Assembly (NCBI GenBank): GCA_002798175.1
Contig: NWQL01000001.1
Location: forward strand, 546,408 to 609,549
Length of the DNA: 63,142 nt
Direction of reading: 5' to 3'
DNA from: Lysobacteraceae bacterium NML91-0213
Lineage (GTDB): Bacteria > Pseudomonadota > Gammaproteobacteria > Xanthomonadales > Xanthomonadaceae
Part shown: positions 18,646-28,856 of the stretch, one piece after another
How the letters are laid out: each line of letters starts with the position of its first letter
Position numbering within the stretch: position 1 is the stretch's first letter
The notes under the pieces: model-generated
Seen by the model: only the letters and a program-made list of their open reading frames with translations
Database searches by the model: none
What the model was told of the DNA's origin: nothing
Position numbers and translations under genes: made by a program

Positions 18646-19613
18646 ACCTGTCGATGGCGCTTGCGCCCTGGCAGCAACGCGCCTTCGAGCGCGCGGTGGA
18701 GGCCCTCGACAGTGGCCGCATGGGCCACGCGATGCTGCTGTGTGGCCCGGCCAGGCTTGGCAAGCGTGCAGTGGCCGACCGGTTGGCGTCGCACCTGCTG
18801 GGCGCCGGCCACGATGCGCGTGCCGCCAGCCTGATCGCCGCCGGCACCCATCCGGACCTGCTTGCGGTCGGCCTGGAGCCGAATCGCGACGGCACGCGCA
18901 TGCGCACCGAGATCGTCATCGAGCAGATCCGGACGCTCACCGGCAAGCTGGCGCTCACCGCGCAGTACGGCCAGGCGCGCGTCGCGATCGTCGATCCGGC
19001 CGATACGATCAACCATGCCGCCGCCAACGCGCTGCTCAAGACGCTGGAAGAGCCGCAGCCGGGCCGCTACCTGTGGCTGGTGGCCGCCGAACCGATGCGG
19101 TTGCCCGCGACCATCCGCAGCCGCTGCCAGCGGCTGGAATTCCGCCTGCCGCCGCGCGACGAGGCGCTGGCCTGGCTGCAGGCGCAGGGGTACTCCGGCA
19201 GTGCCGCGACCGAAGCGCTGGATGCCGCGCGCGGCCATCCCGGCATCGCCGACCACTGGCTGCGCGACGGCGGCATGGCCCTGCGCGCCGCGGTGGCCGG
19301 CGACCTGGATGCCCTTGCGGCGGCGACGCTGGCGCCATCGGAAGTGGCGAAGCGCTGGACCGCCGACGAGGAGGCCGAGGCACGCCTGCGCCACGCGGCC
19401 GACCTCGCCGCGACACGTGCCGCCGGCTTGACCGACCCCACGCGAAGCCGCAGGCTCACCGCCTGGTTCGCGCAGGCCAACCGCACCCGCGATCTGCTGC
19501 GCACGACGGTGCGGGCGGACCTCGCGGTGGGCGAGCTGCTGCTGGCCTGGCGCGAGGCGATGGGCGGAACCGGACACAGCAGCAGCGCCGGCGGGCGCGG
19601 CACGAGGAGATAG
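18642..19613 (+). CDS. holB: DNA polymerase III subunit delta'
   Basis: A 323-residue clamp-loader subunit. It has the AAA+-like fold with a degenerate P-loop ([20 protein letters not shown]), the [18 protein letters not shown] segment and the SRC-type motif [12 protein letters not shown], typical of delta'. The GTG start overlaps the tmk stop (GTGA at 18642-18645); an in-frame ATG follows 12 nt later. No zinc-finger Cys set is visible, unlike E. coli HolB. Confidence 0.9.
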   Translation: MNLSMALAPWQQRAFERAVEALDSGRMGHAMLLCGPARLGKRAVADRLASHLLGAGHDARAASLIAAGTHPDLLAVGLEPNRDGTRMRTEIVIEQIRTLTGKLALTAQYGQARVAIVDPADTINHAAANALLKTLEEPQPGRYLWLVAAEPMRLPATIRSRCQRLEFRLPPRDEALAWLQAQGYSGSAATEALDAARGHPGIADHWLRDGGMALRAAVAGDLDALAAATLAPSEVAKRWTADEEAEARLRHAADLAATRAAGLTDPTRSRRLTAWFAQANRTRDLLRTTVRADLAVGELLLAWREAMGGTGHSSSAGGRGTRR

Positions 19614-19616
19614 CGA

Positions 19617-19976
19617 ATGGCGGCAACCGGTGGCGGCGCGCGGCAGGGCATCCTGTCGTTGACGGTGAAGGACAAGGCCCAGCTCTACAGCGCCTACATG
19701 CCCTACCTGAAGCAGGGCGGCATCTTCGTGCCGACCGCCAAACGCTATTTCATCGGCGACGAGGTGTTCGTGCTGCTGGTGCTGCCGGAGTCCAACGAGC
19801 GCCTGCCGGTGGCCGGCAAGGTGATCTGGGTGACGCCGCCGGGTGCGCAGGGCAACCGCATGGCCGGCATCGGGGTGCAGTTCGCCGACACCCAGGAAGG
19901 CGAGAACGTCAAGGGCAGGATCGAGACCCTGCTGGCCGGCACCGCCAACTCCGAGAAGCCGACCCACACCATGTGA
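19617..19976 (+). CDS. pilZ: type IV pilus assembly protein PilZ
   Basis: A 119-residue single PilZ domain (ILSLTVKDKAQLYSAYMPYL, then GGIFVPTAKRYFIGDEVFV and the late VIWVTPP and GIGVQFAD strands). The RxxxR segment needed for c-di-GMP binding is missing at the N-terminus. This is as in the Xanthomonas/Pseudomonas pilus-assembly PilZ, which acts by protein contacts. It begins 3 nt after holB, as in pseudomonads and xanthomonads. Confidence 0.92.
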   Translation: MAATGGGARQGILSLTVKDKAQLYSAYMPYLKQGGIFVPTAKRYFIGDEVFVLLVLPESNERLPVAGKVIWVTPPGAQGNRMAGIGVQFADTQEGENVKGRIETLLAGTANSEKPTHTM

Positions 19977-19995
19977 GCGGCGGCTGCCGCACGGA

Positions 19996-20013
19996 GCGTG
20001 GCGGGCGCCACGC
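19996..20013. terminator. palindrome between convergent pilZ and fadB-like genes
   Basis: GCGTGGCG and CGCCACGC form a perfect palindrome around GG in the 51-nt gap between the two stop codons. It has no T tract; a bidirectional transcription end is possible. Confidence 0.4.
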
Positions 20014-20027
20014 CCCGTGGCCGCAGG

Positions 20028-22085
20028 TCAGGCGCTGCGCAGCGCGGGGTTGTCCCAGCCCGGGCGCGGTGCAAAGCGGTCGCCGTGGCGTGCCTGCAGG
20101 GCCCTGAGCCGGGTCAGCACGGCATCGACGCCGGTCTCGCGCACGTACTGGATCGGACCGCCGCGGAAGGGCGCGAAGCCGGTGCCGAAGATCACCCCGG
20201 CATCGAGCAGGTCGGCATCGGCGACCACGCCATCGTGCAGCGCGGCCACCGCCTCGTTGATCAGCGGCAGCACCAGGCGGTCCTCGAGGTCATCGGGTGC
20301 CCTGTAGTCCTTGGGCAGTTCGGGCTTCTTCGGTTTGCCGTCCTCCCACGCGTACAGCCCCTGGCCGTCCTTCTTGCCGCGGCGGCCGGGCTCGGGCGGC
20401 GTCGCCAGCGTGGCCGGGATCTGCAGGCCGAGATACGGCGCGAGTTCGCGGCCGACGCCGGACGCCACGTCCAGGCCCACGGTGTCGATCAGCTCGATCG
20501 GACCCATCGGCATGCCGAACTTCACCGCCGCGCGGTCGATCACCGGGCCGGGAATGCCTTCCGCGTAGGCGGTCGCGGCCTCGAGCATGTAGGGAAACAG
20601 CAGGCGGTTGACCAGGAAGCCCGGGGTGCCCGCCACCGGCACCGGCAGCTTGTCGATGGCCTTGCAGAACGCCGCAAGCCGCGCCTGCGTGGCGTCGTCC
20701 ATGCCCGGGTGGCGCACGATCTCCACCAGCGGCATCAGCGCGACCGGGTTGAAGTAGTGCAGGCCGGCGAACTGCGCGGGCCGCGCAAGGCCCTGCGCCA
20801 GCCCGTCGATCGGGATCGACGAGGTATTGGTCGCCAGCAGGGCATCGGCCCTGAGCCGCGGTTCCACCTGCGCGTACAGGCCGCGCTTGGCTTCGCTGTC
20901 CTCGATGATCGCCTCGATCACCAGGTCGGCCCGCGCGACGCCCTCGCCCAGCAGGTCGGACTTCAGCCGCGCGGCGACATCCGGGCGCCTCGCATCGTCC
21001 CTGACCTTCTTCTGGAACAGCTCCTGCGCACGCGCCAGGGCCTTGTCGATGTAGGGCTGCTCGCGGTCCTGCAGGGTCACCTCGAAGCCCTTGTAGGCCG
21101 ACCAGGCCGCGATGTCGCCACCCATCACGCCGGCACCGACCACGTGCACATGGCCGATGCCGTGGTGCCTACCGCCGAGCGCCTTCAGACGCTCCTGCAG
21201 GAAGAACACGCGGGTGAGGTTGCGCGCGGTCGGCGTGCCCGCCAGCCTGACCACCGACCTGCGCTCGGCCGCCAGCCGCTGCGCGGTGGAGCCGCCGCTG
21301 CGCCGCCAGGTCTCGATCAGCGCATAGGGCGCCGGGTAATGGTCCTTGCGCGCCTTGCGCGATACCTGCTTGACCATCTGCGGCGCCAGCAACTGGCGCG
21401 CGAGCCAGGTATTGGTGGCCCAGCCGAGTGCGCGCTGCCTGAGCGGCCGCTGGGCTCCCTTCAGCGCCAGCGTCGCCGCCGCGTCCAGCAGCAGCGCGGG
21501 CTCCACCACCCTGTCGACCAGGCCGATGCCGTGCGCGGCCTTGGCCGACAGCGTGCGGCCGGTCAGCATCATGTCGAACGCCGCTGGCGCACCGACCAGC
21601 CGCGGCAGGCGCACGCTGCCGCCCCACCCGGGGTAGATGCCGAGCTTCACTTCCGGCAGGCCGATGCGGGTGGAACCGTCGCTGCTGGCGACGCGGTAGT
21701 CGCAGGCCAGTGCGATCTCGGTGCCGCCGCCCATGCAGAAGCCGTGGATCGCGGCGACGGTCGGGCAGGGCAGGTCGGCCAGGCGCTGGAACACCTGCTG
21801 GCCGCGGCGGATCGAATCGCCGATCGTGCCCTTCGCATCGAACTCGGCGAACTCGCGGATATCGGCACCGGCGATGAAGCCGCGCTCCTTCCCCGACGCC
21901 ACCACCACGGCCCTGGGCGGATCCAGCGCGAGGCGCTCGAGCACGGCGTCGAGCTCGATCAGCACGTCCTGCGCGAACGTATTGACCGATTCGCCTGCGC
22001 GGTCGAAGGACAGCACGAGCACGCCATCATCGCGCTGCACGGCTTTCCAATGACTGAGGCGCAGTCCGTCCAGGCCTGCAAACAT
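20028..22085 (-). CDS. FadB/FadJ-like bifunctional enoyl-CoA hydratase / 3-hydroxyacyl-CoA dehydrogenase
   Basis: A 685-residue beta-oxidation enzyme. The N-terminal crotonase domain has the oxyanion segment GADIREFA and catalytic Glu123 (GGGTEIALACDYR) and Glu145 (GLPEVKLGIYPGWGGS). The NAD-binding domain starts at HVVGAGVMGGD-type residues ~313-323 (VHVVGAGVMGGDIAA). The dehydrogenase pair is His443 (HYFNPVALMPL) and Glu455. No thiolase (fadA) gene is adjacent. It converges with pilZ and diverges from rpoE. Confidence 0.9.
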   Translation of the reverse strand: MFAGLDGLRLSHWKAVQRDDGVLVLSFDRAGESVNTFAQDVLIELDAVLERLALDPPRAVVVASGKERGFIAGADIREFAEFDAKGTIGDSIRRGQQVFQRLADLPCPTVAAIHGFCMGGGTEIALACDYRVASSDGSTRIGLPEVKLGIYPGWGGSVRLPRLVGAPAAFDMMLTGRTLSAKAAHGIGLVDRVVEPALLLDAAATLALKGAQRPLRQRALGWATNTWLARQLLAPQMVKQVSRKARKDHYPAPYALIETWRRSGGSTAQRLAAERRSVVRLAGTPTARNLTRVFFLQERLKALGGRHHGIGHVHVVGAGVMGGDIAAWSAYKGFEVTLQDREQPYIDKALARAQELFQKKVRDDARRPDVAARLKSDLLGEGVARADLVIEAIIEDSEAKRGLYAQVEPRLRADALLATNTSSIPIDGLAQGLARPAQFAGLHYFNPVALMPLVEIVRHPGMDDATQARLAAFCKAIDKLPVPVAGTPGFLVNRLLFPYMLEAATAYAEGIPGPVIDRAAVKFGMPMGPIELIDTVGLDVASGVGRELAPYLGLQIPATLATPPEPGRRGKKDGQGLYAWEDGKPKKPELPKDYRAPDDLEDRLVLPLINEAVAALHDGVVADADLLDAGVIFGTGFAPFRGGPIQYVRETGVDAVLTRLRALQARHGDRFAPRPGWDNPALRSA

Positions 22086-22259
22086 GCGGCACCATCCGAT
22101 AGGGTACGGGAGAGGCCCTTATGATCCAGATGTTGTTTCGCCTGCGTCAAATCCGCCCGCGATCCGCCGCCCGTCGATCGCCCCGGTAGCACCGCATCGC
22201 CGGGCGCTGCCTTGTGGCACGCAAGACCTGCCCCCAGATGCCCCTCAGGGTTCAGATAC

Positions 22260-22287
22260 GGAACTTCCTGCCCGTTCGCGGGTCACA
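22260..22287 (+). promoter_or_regulatory. sigma-E type promoter upstream of rpoE
   Basis: GGAACTT (22260-22266) is followed after 16 nt by TCACA (22283-22287) inside GGTCACA. This matches the extracytoplasmic sigma-E consensus (GAACTT, N16, TCNNA). The rpoE ATG is 42 nt further on. It predicts positive autoregulation of the sigma factor. Confidence 0.8.
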
Positions 22288-22328
22288 CCGCCCAGCCACC
22301 GCGGCCGGGCCACAGGAGCTGCCGGCCG

Positions 22329-22943
22329 ATGGCCGATATCGATACCGAACAACTGGACCAGGAACTCGTCAGGCGCGTGCAGCGCGGCGACACGGCCGCC
22401 TTCGACCTGCTGGTGCGCAAGTACCAGCACCGGATCGCGGCACTGATCGGCCGCTACATCGCGGACTGGAGCGAAGTGCAGGACGTCGCGCAGGAAACCT
22501 TCATCCGGGCCTACCGGGCGATCGGCAACTTCCGCGGTGATGCGCAGTTCTACACCTGGCTGCACCGCATCGCGGTCAACACCGCGAAGAACCATCTCGT
22601 CGCGCACAAGCGGCGCCCGCCGACCGACGACATCGACGTGTCCGACGCCGAACAGTTCGATTCCGGGATCCGCCTGCGCGACAGCGACACACCCGAACGT
22701 GAACTGATGCGCCAGCAGATGGAACAAACGGTGATGCGCGCTGTCGAAGCACTGCCCGAGGAGCTCCGGGTCGCGATCACGCTGCGCGAGGTCGATGGCC
22801 TGAGCTACGAGGACATCGCCACGCGCATGGGTTGCCCGATCGGAACCGTCCGTTCGCGCATCTTCCGGGCCCGTGAGGCGATCGACCAGGAACTGAGACC
22901 CCTGATGGACAACGACACCCCCGTGGAGCGCGCGATCCGATGA
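22329..22943 (+). CDS. rpoE: RNA polymerase sigma factor RpoE (sigma-E/AlgU)
   Basis: A 204-residue ECF sigma factor for envelope stress. Region 2 (DLLVRKYQHRIAALIGRYI, DVAQETFIRAYRAI and YTWLHRIAVNTAKN) and region 4 (LPEELRVAITLREVDGLSYE with GTVRSRIFRAREAID) are clear. The start MADIDTEQLDQELV has AGGAG 10 nt upstream; the longer frame includes the promoter and is rejected. The stop overlaps the rseA start (ATGA), coupling sigma and anti-sigma synthesis. Confidence 0.96.
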   Translation: MADIDTEQLDQELVRRVQRGDTAAFDLLVRKYQHRIAALIGRYIADWSEVQDVAQETFIRAYRAIGNFRGDAQFYTWLHRIAVNTAKNHLVAHKRRPPTDDIDVSDAEQFDSGIRLRDSDTPERELMRQQMEQTVMRAVEALPEELRVAITLREVDGLSYEDIATRMGCPIGTVRSRIFRAREAIDQELRPLMDNDTPVERAIR

Positions 22944-23923
22944 TGCTTCCAGACGACAGCGACGCGCTGCAGCTGCAGCCCGATCCCGACAAGCTCTATC
23001 GCTACCACCGCCAGCAACTGTCGGCGATGCTCGATGGCGAGCTGTCGCCGGACCAGGCGCGCTTCATGCTGCGCCGGCTCGAGCACGACGCCGAACTGGC
23101 CGGATGCTGGGAGCGCTGGCAGGTTTGCGGTGACGTGCTGCGCGGCCGCCACGAGGCGCCGTTGCCCGCCGACTTCGCCGCTGGCATCGCGCTGGCGATC
23201 AATGCGGGCGCGAGGCTGCCCGATGATGCCGTGGCCGTTCCCGTGGCACCGGCCGGGCGCCGGGCCAGCCTGATGCGCTGGGGCGGCGGTGCCGCACTGG
23301 CCGCATCGGTGGCGATGGCAGCCCTGTTCGTCGGCCGCCAGATGCAGCCGCCGGCCGGGACGGATATGCCGACGCGAGTCGCCGCGAGCGCGCCGGCGCC
23401 TGCAGCCGGGGCCACGCTGCCCGATGCGACGCCGGAAGCTGTCGACGCCAGCACCCTGGCCCTGGTCAGTGCCACCGCGCTGGCGGCGGCGGAGGCGCCG
23501 CCGCGCAACGAGCAGCGGCAGGCACGCAGCGGCGTGCCCGCATCGCCAGCGGCCGCCACGCGCAGGCAGCACAGGCAGGTGGCGGTGGCCGCGCAGCCTC
23601 ACGGGCCGGCTGCGGAACCCGCGGCGCTGTCGCCGTCGTCACCGCTTCCGGCGATGGCCGCCGTCGATACCGCCGTTGCCGACAGCGCACATGCCGTGCG
23701 TCCATGGCCGCGTGCCGGGGTCGCCAATCCGTTCGCCGCGGGCTACGGGTCGGAGGCGATGCAGGTGCGCACCTATCATCCGTTCGAGCCGCAGATCGAT
23801 GCGCGGCCCCGTCCCCGCCCGACGCTGGTCTGGCCGATGCCGGTCGGCAGCCTCGATGTCGGCGCGCCTGTCGATGGCACGCCTGTCGATGGCATGACCC
23901 CCGCGACGCCCGGCGTCCAATGA
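22940..23923 (+). CDS. rseA: anti-sigma-E factor RseA family protein
   Basis: A 327-residue inner-membrane protein. The N-terminal cytoplasmic domain (RQQLSAMLDGELSPDQARFM, then LEHDAELAGCWERWQVCGDV) is the RseA N-domain that holds sigma-E. One membrane helix follows at ~113-135. The periplasmic part is long, Ala/Pro-rich and low in complexity, well beyond the ~216 residues of E. coli RseA. It overlaps rpoE by 4 nt and precedes mucD, the classic rpoE-rseA-protease arrangement; no rseB is seen. Confidence 0.85.
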   Translation: MMLPDDSDALQLQPDPDKLYRYHRQQLSAMLDGELSPDQARFMLRRLEHDAELAGCWERWQVCGDVLRGRHEAPLPADFAAGIALAINAGARLPDDAVAVPVAPAGRRASLMRWGGGAALAASVAMAALFVGRQMQPPAGTDMPTRVAASAPAPAAGATLPDATPEAVDASTLALVSATALAAAEAPPRNEQRQARSGVPASPAAATRRQHRQVAVAAQPHGPAAEPAALSPSSPLPAMAAVDTAVADSAHAVRPWPRAGVANPFAAGYGSEAMQVRTYHPFEPQIDARPRPRPTLVWPMPVGSLDVGAPVDGTPVDGMTPATPGVQ

Positions 23924-23984
23924 CCCGGACGCGACGGCCGTCGCGTCGATATCCCACACAGAACCGGTCGAGGATCCTTCCCAG

Positions 23985-25532
23985 ATGAAGAAAGCGCTGC
24001 CCCTGGTTGCCGTGGTCGCGATGACCGCCGCAGCCACCACCGCCATCGTGTTGCCCGTCGCCACCGCCGAACCCCAGGCCGCGACCACCGCGCCCGCCCA
24101 AGCGGCGCCTGCTGCCCCGCAACTGGTGACCGGCCTGCCGGACTTCACCCGCCTGGTCGAGCAGGTCGCGCCGGGCGTGGTCAGCATCGAGGTGCTGGTC
24201 GGTGCGCCAGCCGCGCGCGCCCAACCGGGTGGGCAGATGCCCGACAACGAGATGCTGCCGGAGATCTTCCGCCGGTTCTTCGGTCCCGGCTTCCAGCTGC
24301 CCGGTGCGCCCGGCGGCCCCGGTGCCGACCCGGGCATGCCGCGCGGCACCTCCACCGGCACCGGCTTCGTGATCTCCACCGACGGCTACGTGCTCACCAA
24401 CCACCACGTGGTCGAGAACGCGCAGACGGTCACCGTGCGGTTGCAGGACCGTCGCCAGTTCGAAGCGGAGATCGTCGGCAGCGACCAGGAATCCGACGTC
24501 GCGCTGCTGAAGATCGATGCCAATGGCCTTACCGCGTTGCGCACCGGTGACGCCAGCCTGGTCAAGCCGGGGCAGTGGGCGGTGGCGATCGGTTCGCCGT
24601 TCGGTCTCGAGCAGTCGGTCACCGCGGGCATCGTCAGCGCCACCGGCCGTTCCAATCCGTACGCCAACCAGCAGTACGTGCCGTTCATCCAGACCGACGT
24701 GGCGATCAACCGCGGCAACTCCGGCGGCCCACTGCTCAACACCCGTGGCGAGGTGATCGGCATCAACTCGCAGATTTTCTCCAACACCGGCGGCTTCCAG
24801 GGCGTGAGCTTCGCGATCCCGATCGACATGGCGATGAACGTCGCCGAGCAGATCAAGGACACCGGCTCGGTGCAGCGCGGACAGGTCGGCGTGCTCTTCA
24901 ACGCGATCCCGATGACCCAGGAACAGGCGCGCGGCTTCGGCCTGCCCGACACCCTGGGCGCGCTCGTCAACGAAGTGGTGCCCGACAGCCCCGCGCAGAA
25001 GGCCGGCATCGAGCCCGGCGACGTCATCCGCGCGGTCGACGGCACCCGCATCTACCAGCCCAGCGAACTGCCGCCGCTGATCGGCAACAAGGCACCGGGC
25101 ACCCGCGTCAGGGTCACCGTGTTCCGCGAAGGCCGCGAGCGCGACTTCACGCTGACGCTGGCGCCCCTCGACCGCAGCCTCGCCAGTGGAGGCGCCGGCA
25201 GTGCCACGCCGCAGCCGGGTGCCGCGCCGTCGGCATCGTCGAATCCGCTGGGCCTGGTCGGCGAGCCGCTGGCCGATGCGCAGCGCCGCCAGCTCGGCGT
25301 GGAAGCCGGCAAGGGCGTGCGCATCGGTCGGGTCGAGGGCCTGGCCGCACGCCGCGCCGGCATCCAGCCGGGGGACGTGGTGCTGCGCGTGGGCCGCGAC
25401 GAGGTCAACTCGCCGGCGGAGCTCGATCGCGCGCTGCGCGACGCCAGGGCCGGCGATACCGTGATGCTGCTGGTACGCAACGCCCGCGGCAGCCAGTTCA
25501 TCGCGGTCACCCCGCGCGCGGAATCCGAGTAG
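23985..25532 (+). CDS. mucD: DegP/MucD family periplasmic serine protease
   Basis: A 515-residue HtrA protease. It has a signal peptide (~1-28), a trypsin-like domain with His141 ([12 protein letters not shown]), Asp171 (ESDVALLKI) and Ser246 ([10 protein letters not shown]), and two PDZ domains (~285-375 and ~420-505). It degrades misfolded envelope proteins. Position after rpoE-rseA matches mucD of pseudomonads, so it is probably sigma-E controlled through the operon promoter. Confidence 0.94.
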   Translation: MKKALPLVAVVAMTAAATTAIVLPVATAEPQAATTAPAQAAPAAPQLVTGLPDFTRLVEQVAPGVVSIEVLVGAPAARAQPGGQMPDNEMLPEIFRRFFGPGFQLPGAPGGPGADPGMPRGTSTGTGFVISTDGYVLTNHHVVENAQTVTVRLQDRRQFEAEIVGSDQESDVALLKIDANGLTALRTGDASLVKPGQWAVAIGSPFGLEQSVTAGIVSATGRSNPYANQQYVPFIQTDVAINRGNSGGPLLNTRGEVIGINSQIFSNTGGFQGVSFAIPIDMAMNVAEQIKDTGSVQRGQVGVLFNAIPMTQEQARGFGLPDTLGALVNEVVPDSPAQKAGIEPGDVIRAVDGTRIYQPSELPPLIGNKAPGTRVRVTVFREGRERDFTLTLAPLDRSLASGGAGSATPQPGAAPSASSNPLGLVGEPLADAQRRQLGVEAGKGVRIGRVEGLAARRAGIQPGDVVLRVGRDEVNSPAELDRALRDARAGDTVMLLVRNARGSQFIAVTPRAESE

Positions 25533-25608
25533 GCGGTCATCCCCGCTGCAACCGCGTCGCCCCTGCGGGGGCGACGCGCACGGGTCGAGGAGTCGGCCGG
25601 GGCGTCCA

Positions 25609-25636
25609 TTGGCGGGCCTGCGCCCTGTGCGACAAT
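25609..25636 (+). promoter_or_regulatory. candidate promoter of lepA
   Basis: TTGGCG (25609-25614) and GACAAT (25631-25636) are 16 nt apart; TGC immediately precedes GACAAT, giving an extended -10. The same decamer TGCGACAATG stands before rlmD and nagZ. The lepA ATG is 39 nt downstream. Confidence 0.55.
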
Positions 25637-25675
25637 GGCACGTTTTTCGCCCCCCGACGCCGACGCGCCACCCCC

Positions 25676-27484
25676 ATGACCCATTCGATGCGGAATATCC
25701 GCAACTTCTCCATCATCGCCCACGTCGACCACGGCAAGTCGACGCTCGCCGATCGCATCATCCAGCTGTGTGGTGGCCTCACCGCGCGCGAGATGGAAGC
25801 GCAGGTGCTCGACAACAACCCGATCGAGCGCGAGCGCGGCATCACCATCAAGTCGCAGTCGGTGTCGGTGCCGTACACGGCGCGCAACGGCGAGACCTAC
25901 CACCTCAACTTCATCGACACCCCCGGGCACGTCGACTTCTCGTACGAGGTCAGCCGCTCGCTGGCCGCCTGCGAGGGCGCGCTGCTGGTGGTCGACGCCG
26001 CCCAGGGCGTGGAAGCGCAGTCGGTGGCCAACTGCTACACCGCCATCGAGCAGGGCCTGGAAGTGGTGCCGGTGCTCAACAAGATCGACCTGCCCACCGC
26101 CGACATCGATCGCGCCAAGGGCGAGATCGAGGCGGTGATCGGCATCGACGCCAGCGACGCGGTTCCGGTCAGCGCCAAGACCGGCCTGAACGTGGAGGAG
26201 GTGCTGGAAGCGATCGTGCATCGCATCCCGGCGCCGGCCGACCGCGGCAGCAACAAGCTGCAGGCGCTGATCATCGACTCGTGGTTCGACAACTACCTGG
26301 GTGTGGTGTCGCTGGTGCGCGTGATGCAGGGCGAGATCAAGGCCGGCGACAAGATCCAGGTGATGTCGACCGGGCGCTGGCACCAGGTCGACAAGGTCGG
26401 CGTGTTCACGCCCAAGCGCAAGGAAACCCCGTCGCTGCGCGCCGGCGAGGTGGGCTGGATCAACGCCAGCATCAAGGACGTGCACGGTGCGCCGGTGGGC
26501 GACACCCTGACCCTGATGGCCGATCCGGCCGCCGAGCCGCTGCCGGGCTTCCAGGAAATGCAGCCGCGCGTGTTCGCCGGCCTGTTCCCGGTCGATGCCG
26601 AGGACTACCCGGACCTGCGCGAAGCGCTCGACAAGCTGCGCCTCAACGATGCCGCCCTGCGCTTCGAGCCGGAAAGCTCCGAGGCCATGGGCTTCGGCTT
26701 CCGCTGCGGCTTCCTCGGCATGCTGCACATGGAGATCGTGCAGGAGCGCCTGGAACGCGAGTACGACCTCAACCTGATCAGCACCGCGCCGACGGTCATC
26801 TACGAAATCCTCAGGACCGACGGCGGGATCATGCGGCTCGACAACCCGGCACAGCTGCCGCCGGTCAACCAGATCGAGGAAATCCGCGAGCCGATCATCC
26901 GCGCCAACATCCTGACCCCGCCGGACTACGTGGGCGCGGTGATCACCCTGTGCGAGGAAAAGCGTGGCAGCCAGATCGGCATCACCTATATGGGCAGCCA
27001 GGTGCAGGTCGCCTACGAGCTGCCGATGGCGGAGGTGGTGCTGGACTTCTTCGACAAGCTGAAGTCGGTGAGCCGCGGCTATGCCTCGCTCGACTACAGC
27101 TTCGTGCGCTTCGATGCCGGTCCGTTCGTGCGCGTGGACATCCTGATCAACGGCGACAAGGTCGACGCGCTGTCGGTGATCGTGCACCGCAGCCACGCCG
27201 ACCGCCGTGGTCGCGAGCTCACCGAGAAGATGAAGGACCTGATCCCGCGGCAGCAGTTCGACGTCGCCATCCAGGCCGCGATCGGCTCGCAGATCATCGC
27301 GCGCACCACGGTCAAGGCGCTGCGCAAGAATGTTCTGGCCAAGTGCTATGGTGGCGACATCTCGCGCAAGAAGAAGCTTCTGGAAAAGCAGAAGGAAGGC
27401 AAGAAGCGCATGAAGCAGGTCGGACGCGTCGAGATCCCGCAGGAAGCCTTCCTCGCCGTGCTGAACACCAGCCGCGATTCGTGA
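25676..27484 (+). CDS. lepA: elongation factor 4 (LepA)
   Basis: A 602-residue translational GTPase that back-translocates stalled ribosomes. G motifs are [17 protein letters not shown] and NKIDLP. The LepA-specific C-terminal domain is present (from ~residue 490, ending [20 protein letters not shown]). The start at 25676 gives [16 protein letters not shown] 25688 (MRNIRNF) is equally plausible by E. coli alignment. Neither has a good ribosome site. lepA-lepB-rnc-era follows the conserved gammaproteobacterial order. Confidence 0.97.
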   Translation: MTHSMRNIRNFSIIAHVDHGKSTLADRIIQLCGGLTAREMEAQVLDNNPIERERGITIKSQSVSVPYTARNGETYHLNFIDTPGHVDFSYEVSRSLAACEGALLVVDAAQGVEAQSVANCYTAIEQGLEVVPVLNKIDLPTADIDRAKGEIEAVIGIDASDAVPVSAKTGLNVEEVLEAIVHRIPAPADRGSNKLQALIIDSWFDNYLGVVSLVRVMQGEIKAGDKIQVMSTGRWHQVDKVGVFTPKRKETPSLRAGEVGWINASIKDVHGAPVGDTLTLMADPAAEPLPGFQEMQPRVFAGLFPVDAEDYPDLREALDKLRLNDAALRFEPESSEAMGFGFRCGFLGMLHMEIVQERLEREYDLNLISTAPTVIYEILRTDGGIMRLDNPAQLPPVNQIEEIREPIIRANILTPPDYVGAVITLCEEKRGSQIGITYMGSQVQVAYELPMAEVVLDFFDKLKSVSRGYASLDYSFVRFDAGPFVRVDILINGDKVDALSVIVHRSHADRRGRELTEKMKDLIPRQQFDVAIQAAIGSQIIARTTVKALRKNVLAKCYGGDISRKKKLLEKQKEGKKRMKQVGRVEIPQEAFLAVLNTSRDS

Positions 27485-27583
27485 TCACCGTGGTGCACGC
27501 CCGGTCGCCGGCACGCGCAGCGCGCGTGCACGCGCCGGCGGCGTGCGCCAGCCGTCGCACAGCGCGGCTGCAAAGGAGCATCC

Positions 27584-28375
27584 ATGAAGTGGTTTGAAAT
27601 CGGACTGGTCAGCCTGACCTTCCTGAGTGGCCTGATCTGGCTGCTCGACCGCCTGGTCTTCACGAAGGCCCGTGCACGCCGCGGCGGCCTGCTCGGCGCC
27701 GACGAGCCGGTGATCGTCGACTACGCGCGCAGCTTCTTCCCGATCCTGGCGGCGGTGCTGATCCTGCGCAGCTTCATCGCCGAACCGTTCCGCATTCCGT
27801 CGAGTTCGATGATGCCGACGCTGCTGATCGGCGATTTCATCCTCGTCAACAAGTTCTCCTACGGCCTGCGGCTGCCGATCAACAACCACAAGGTCATCGC
27901 GATAGGTGAACCCGAGCGTGGCGACGTGGTGGTGTTCCGCCCGCCGCACCATCCCGACCAGGACTGGATCAAGCGCGTCATCGGCCTGCCCGGCGATACC
28001 ATCGCCTACCGCGACAACACCGTCTACGTGAACGGCGAGGCCTTCGACTACATCGATGGCGGCAGCTACGAGGGCCGTGGCCGTGGCGAGGAGATGACCG
28101 GGGCCACGCTGCTGCGCGAGGAGATGCCCGGCCGCAGCCATGAGGTGCTCGAGATCACCGGCCTGCCGTTCCGTGATCCCGGCGAGGGCGAGTGGACGGT
28201 GCGCCCGGGGCACTATTTCGTGATGGGCGACAACCGCGACCGCAGCGACGACAGCCGATTCTGGGGCGAATTGCCCGAGAGCCAGCTGCGCGGCAAGGCG
28301 TTCCTGATCTGGATGAACTGGGACGGCGCCGCCGGTGGCGTGGGTTTCGACCGCATCGGCCGCAGCATCCGTTGA
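27584..28375 (+). CDS. lepB: signal peptidase I
   Basis: A 263-residue inner-membrane protease that removes signal peptides. There are two N-terminal membrane helices (~3-21 and ~52-68). The catalytic Ser75 is in RIPSSSMMPTLLIGD and Lys130 in DWIKRVIGLPGDTI; the late box GHYFVMGDNRDRSDDSRFWG is intact. AAAGGAG 5-6 nt before the ATG sets the start. It follows lepA by 99 nt. Confidence 0.96.
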   Translation: MKWFEIGLVSLTFLSGLIWLLDRLVFTKARARRGGLLGADEPVIVDYARSFFPILAAVLILRSFIAEPFRIPSSSMMPTLLIGDFILVNKFSYGLRLPINNHKVIAIGEPERGDVVVFRPPHHPDQDWIKRVIGLPGDTIAYRDNTVYVNGEAFDYIDGGSYEGRGRGEEMTGATLLREEMPGRSHEVLEITGLPFRDPGEGEWTVRPGHYFVMGDNRDRSDDSRFWGELPESQLRGKAFLIWMNWDGAAGGVGFDRIGRSIR

Positions 28376-28457
28376 CCATCACCGGCGCGGCCCTGTCCAA
28401 GGGGCCGGCCTGCCGCTAGCATCGCAGCCGGACATGCACCTTTCGGGGAGAAGGGCA

Positions 28458-28838
28458 ATGAAGCAGAAGCAGAAGGGGATGACCCTGCTGGGGTTCGTCA
28501 TCGTGCTGTCGGTGGTGGGGTTCGCCGCCTACATCCTGATGAAGCTGTTCCCGATGTACTCGGAGTACTACAGCGTGCGCCAGGCGATGAAGGGGCTGTC
28601 GCAGGAGCCCGGCATCGCCACCCAGGACCCGGCACGCATCCAGGACCTGTTCTTCCGCCGGCTGTACATCAGCTACTCGGAGAACGTGAAGAAGGAGCAC
28701 GTCAAGTTGCGCCGGATCGACAACGGCTGGCAGATGGACGTGAACTACGAGATCCGCCGTCCGCTGGTGGGCAACCTCGACGTGGTCGGCAAGTTCAACG
28801 CTTCGCAGGCGCTGACCCGTTCGGGCGCCGGCGAGTAA
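28458..28838 (+). CDS. DUF4845 domain-containing membrane protein
   Basis: A 126-residue protein starting MKQKQKGMTLLGFVIVLSVV. It has one N-terminal membrane helix that resembles a type IV pilin leader (GMTLLGF), followed by a periplasmic domain with YISYSENVKKEHVKL. DUF4845 proteins are regularly encoded between lepB and rnc in beta- and gammaproteobacteria. Function is unknown; pilin-like processing is not established. GGGGAGAAGGG upstream is the ribosome site. Confidence 0.85.
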   Translation: MKQKQKGMTLLGFVIVLSVVGFAAYILMKLFPMYSEYYSVRQAMKGLSQEPGIATQDPARIQDLFFRRLYISYSENVKKEHVKLRRIDNGWQMDVNYEIRRPLVGNLDVVGKFNASQALTRSGAGE

Positions 28839-28856
28839 TGCCCGTGCGTGCACGCG

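Noticed and set aside
19998..22124. 708-codon plus-strand frame opposite the fadB-like gene
   Set aside because: Antisense shadow; the minus-strand product has intact hydratase and dehydrogenase motifs.
25052..27196. 714-codon minus-strand frame opposite mucD and lepA
   Set aside because: Rich in His/Asp/Arg repeats typical of antisense GC-rich translation; lepA is unambiguous.
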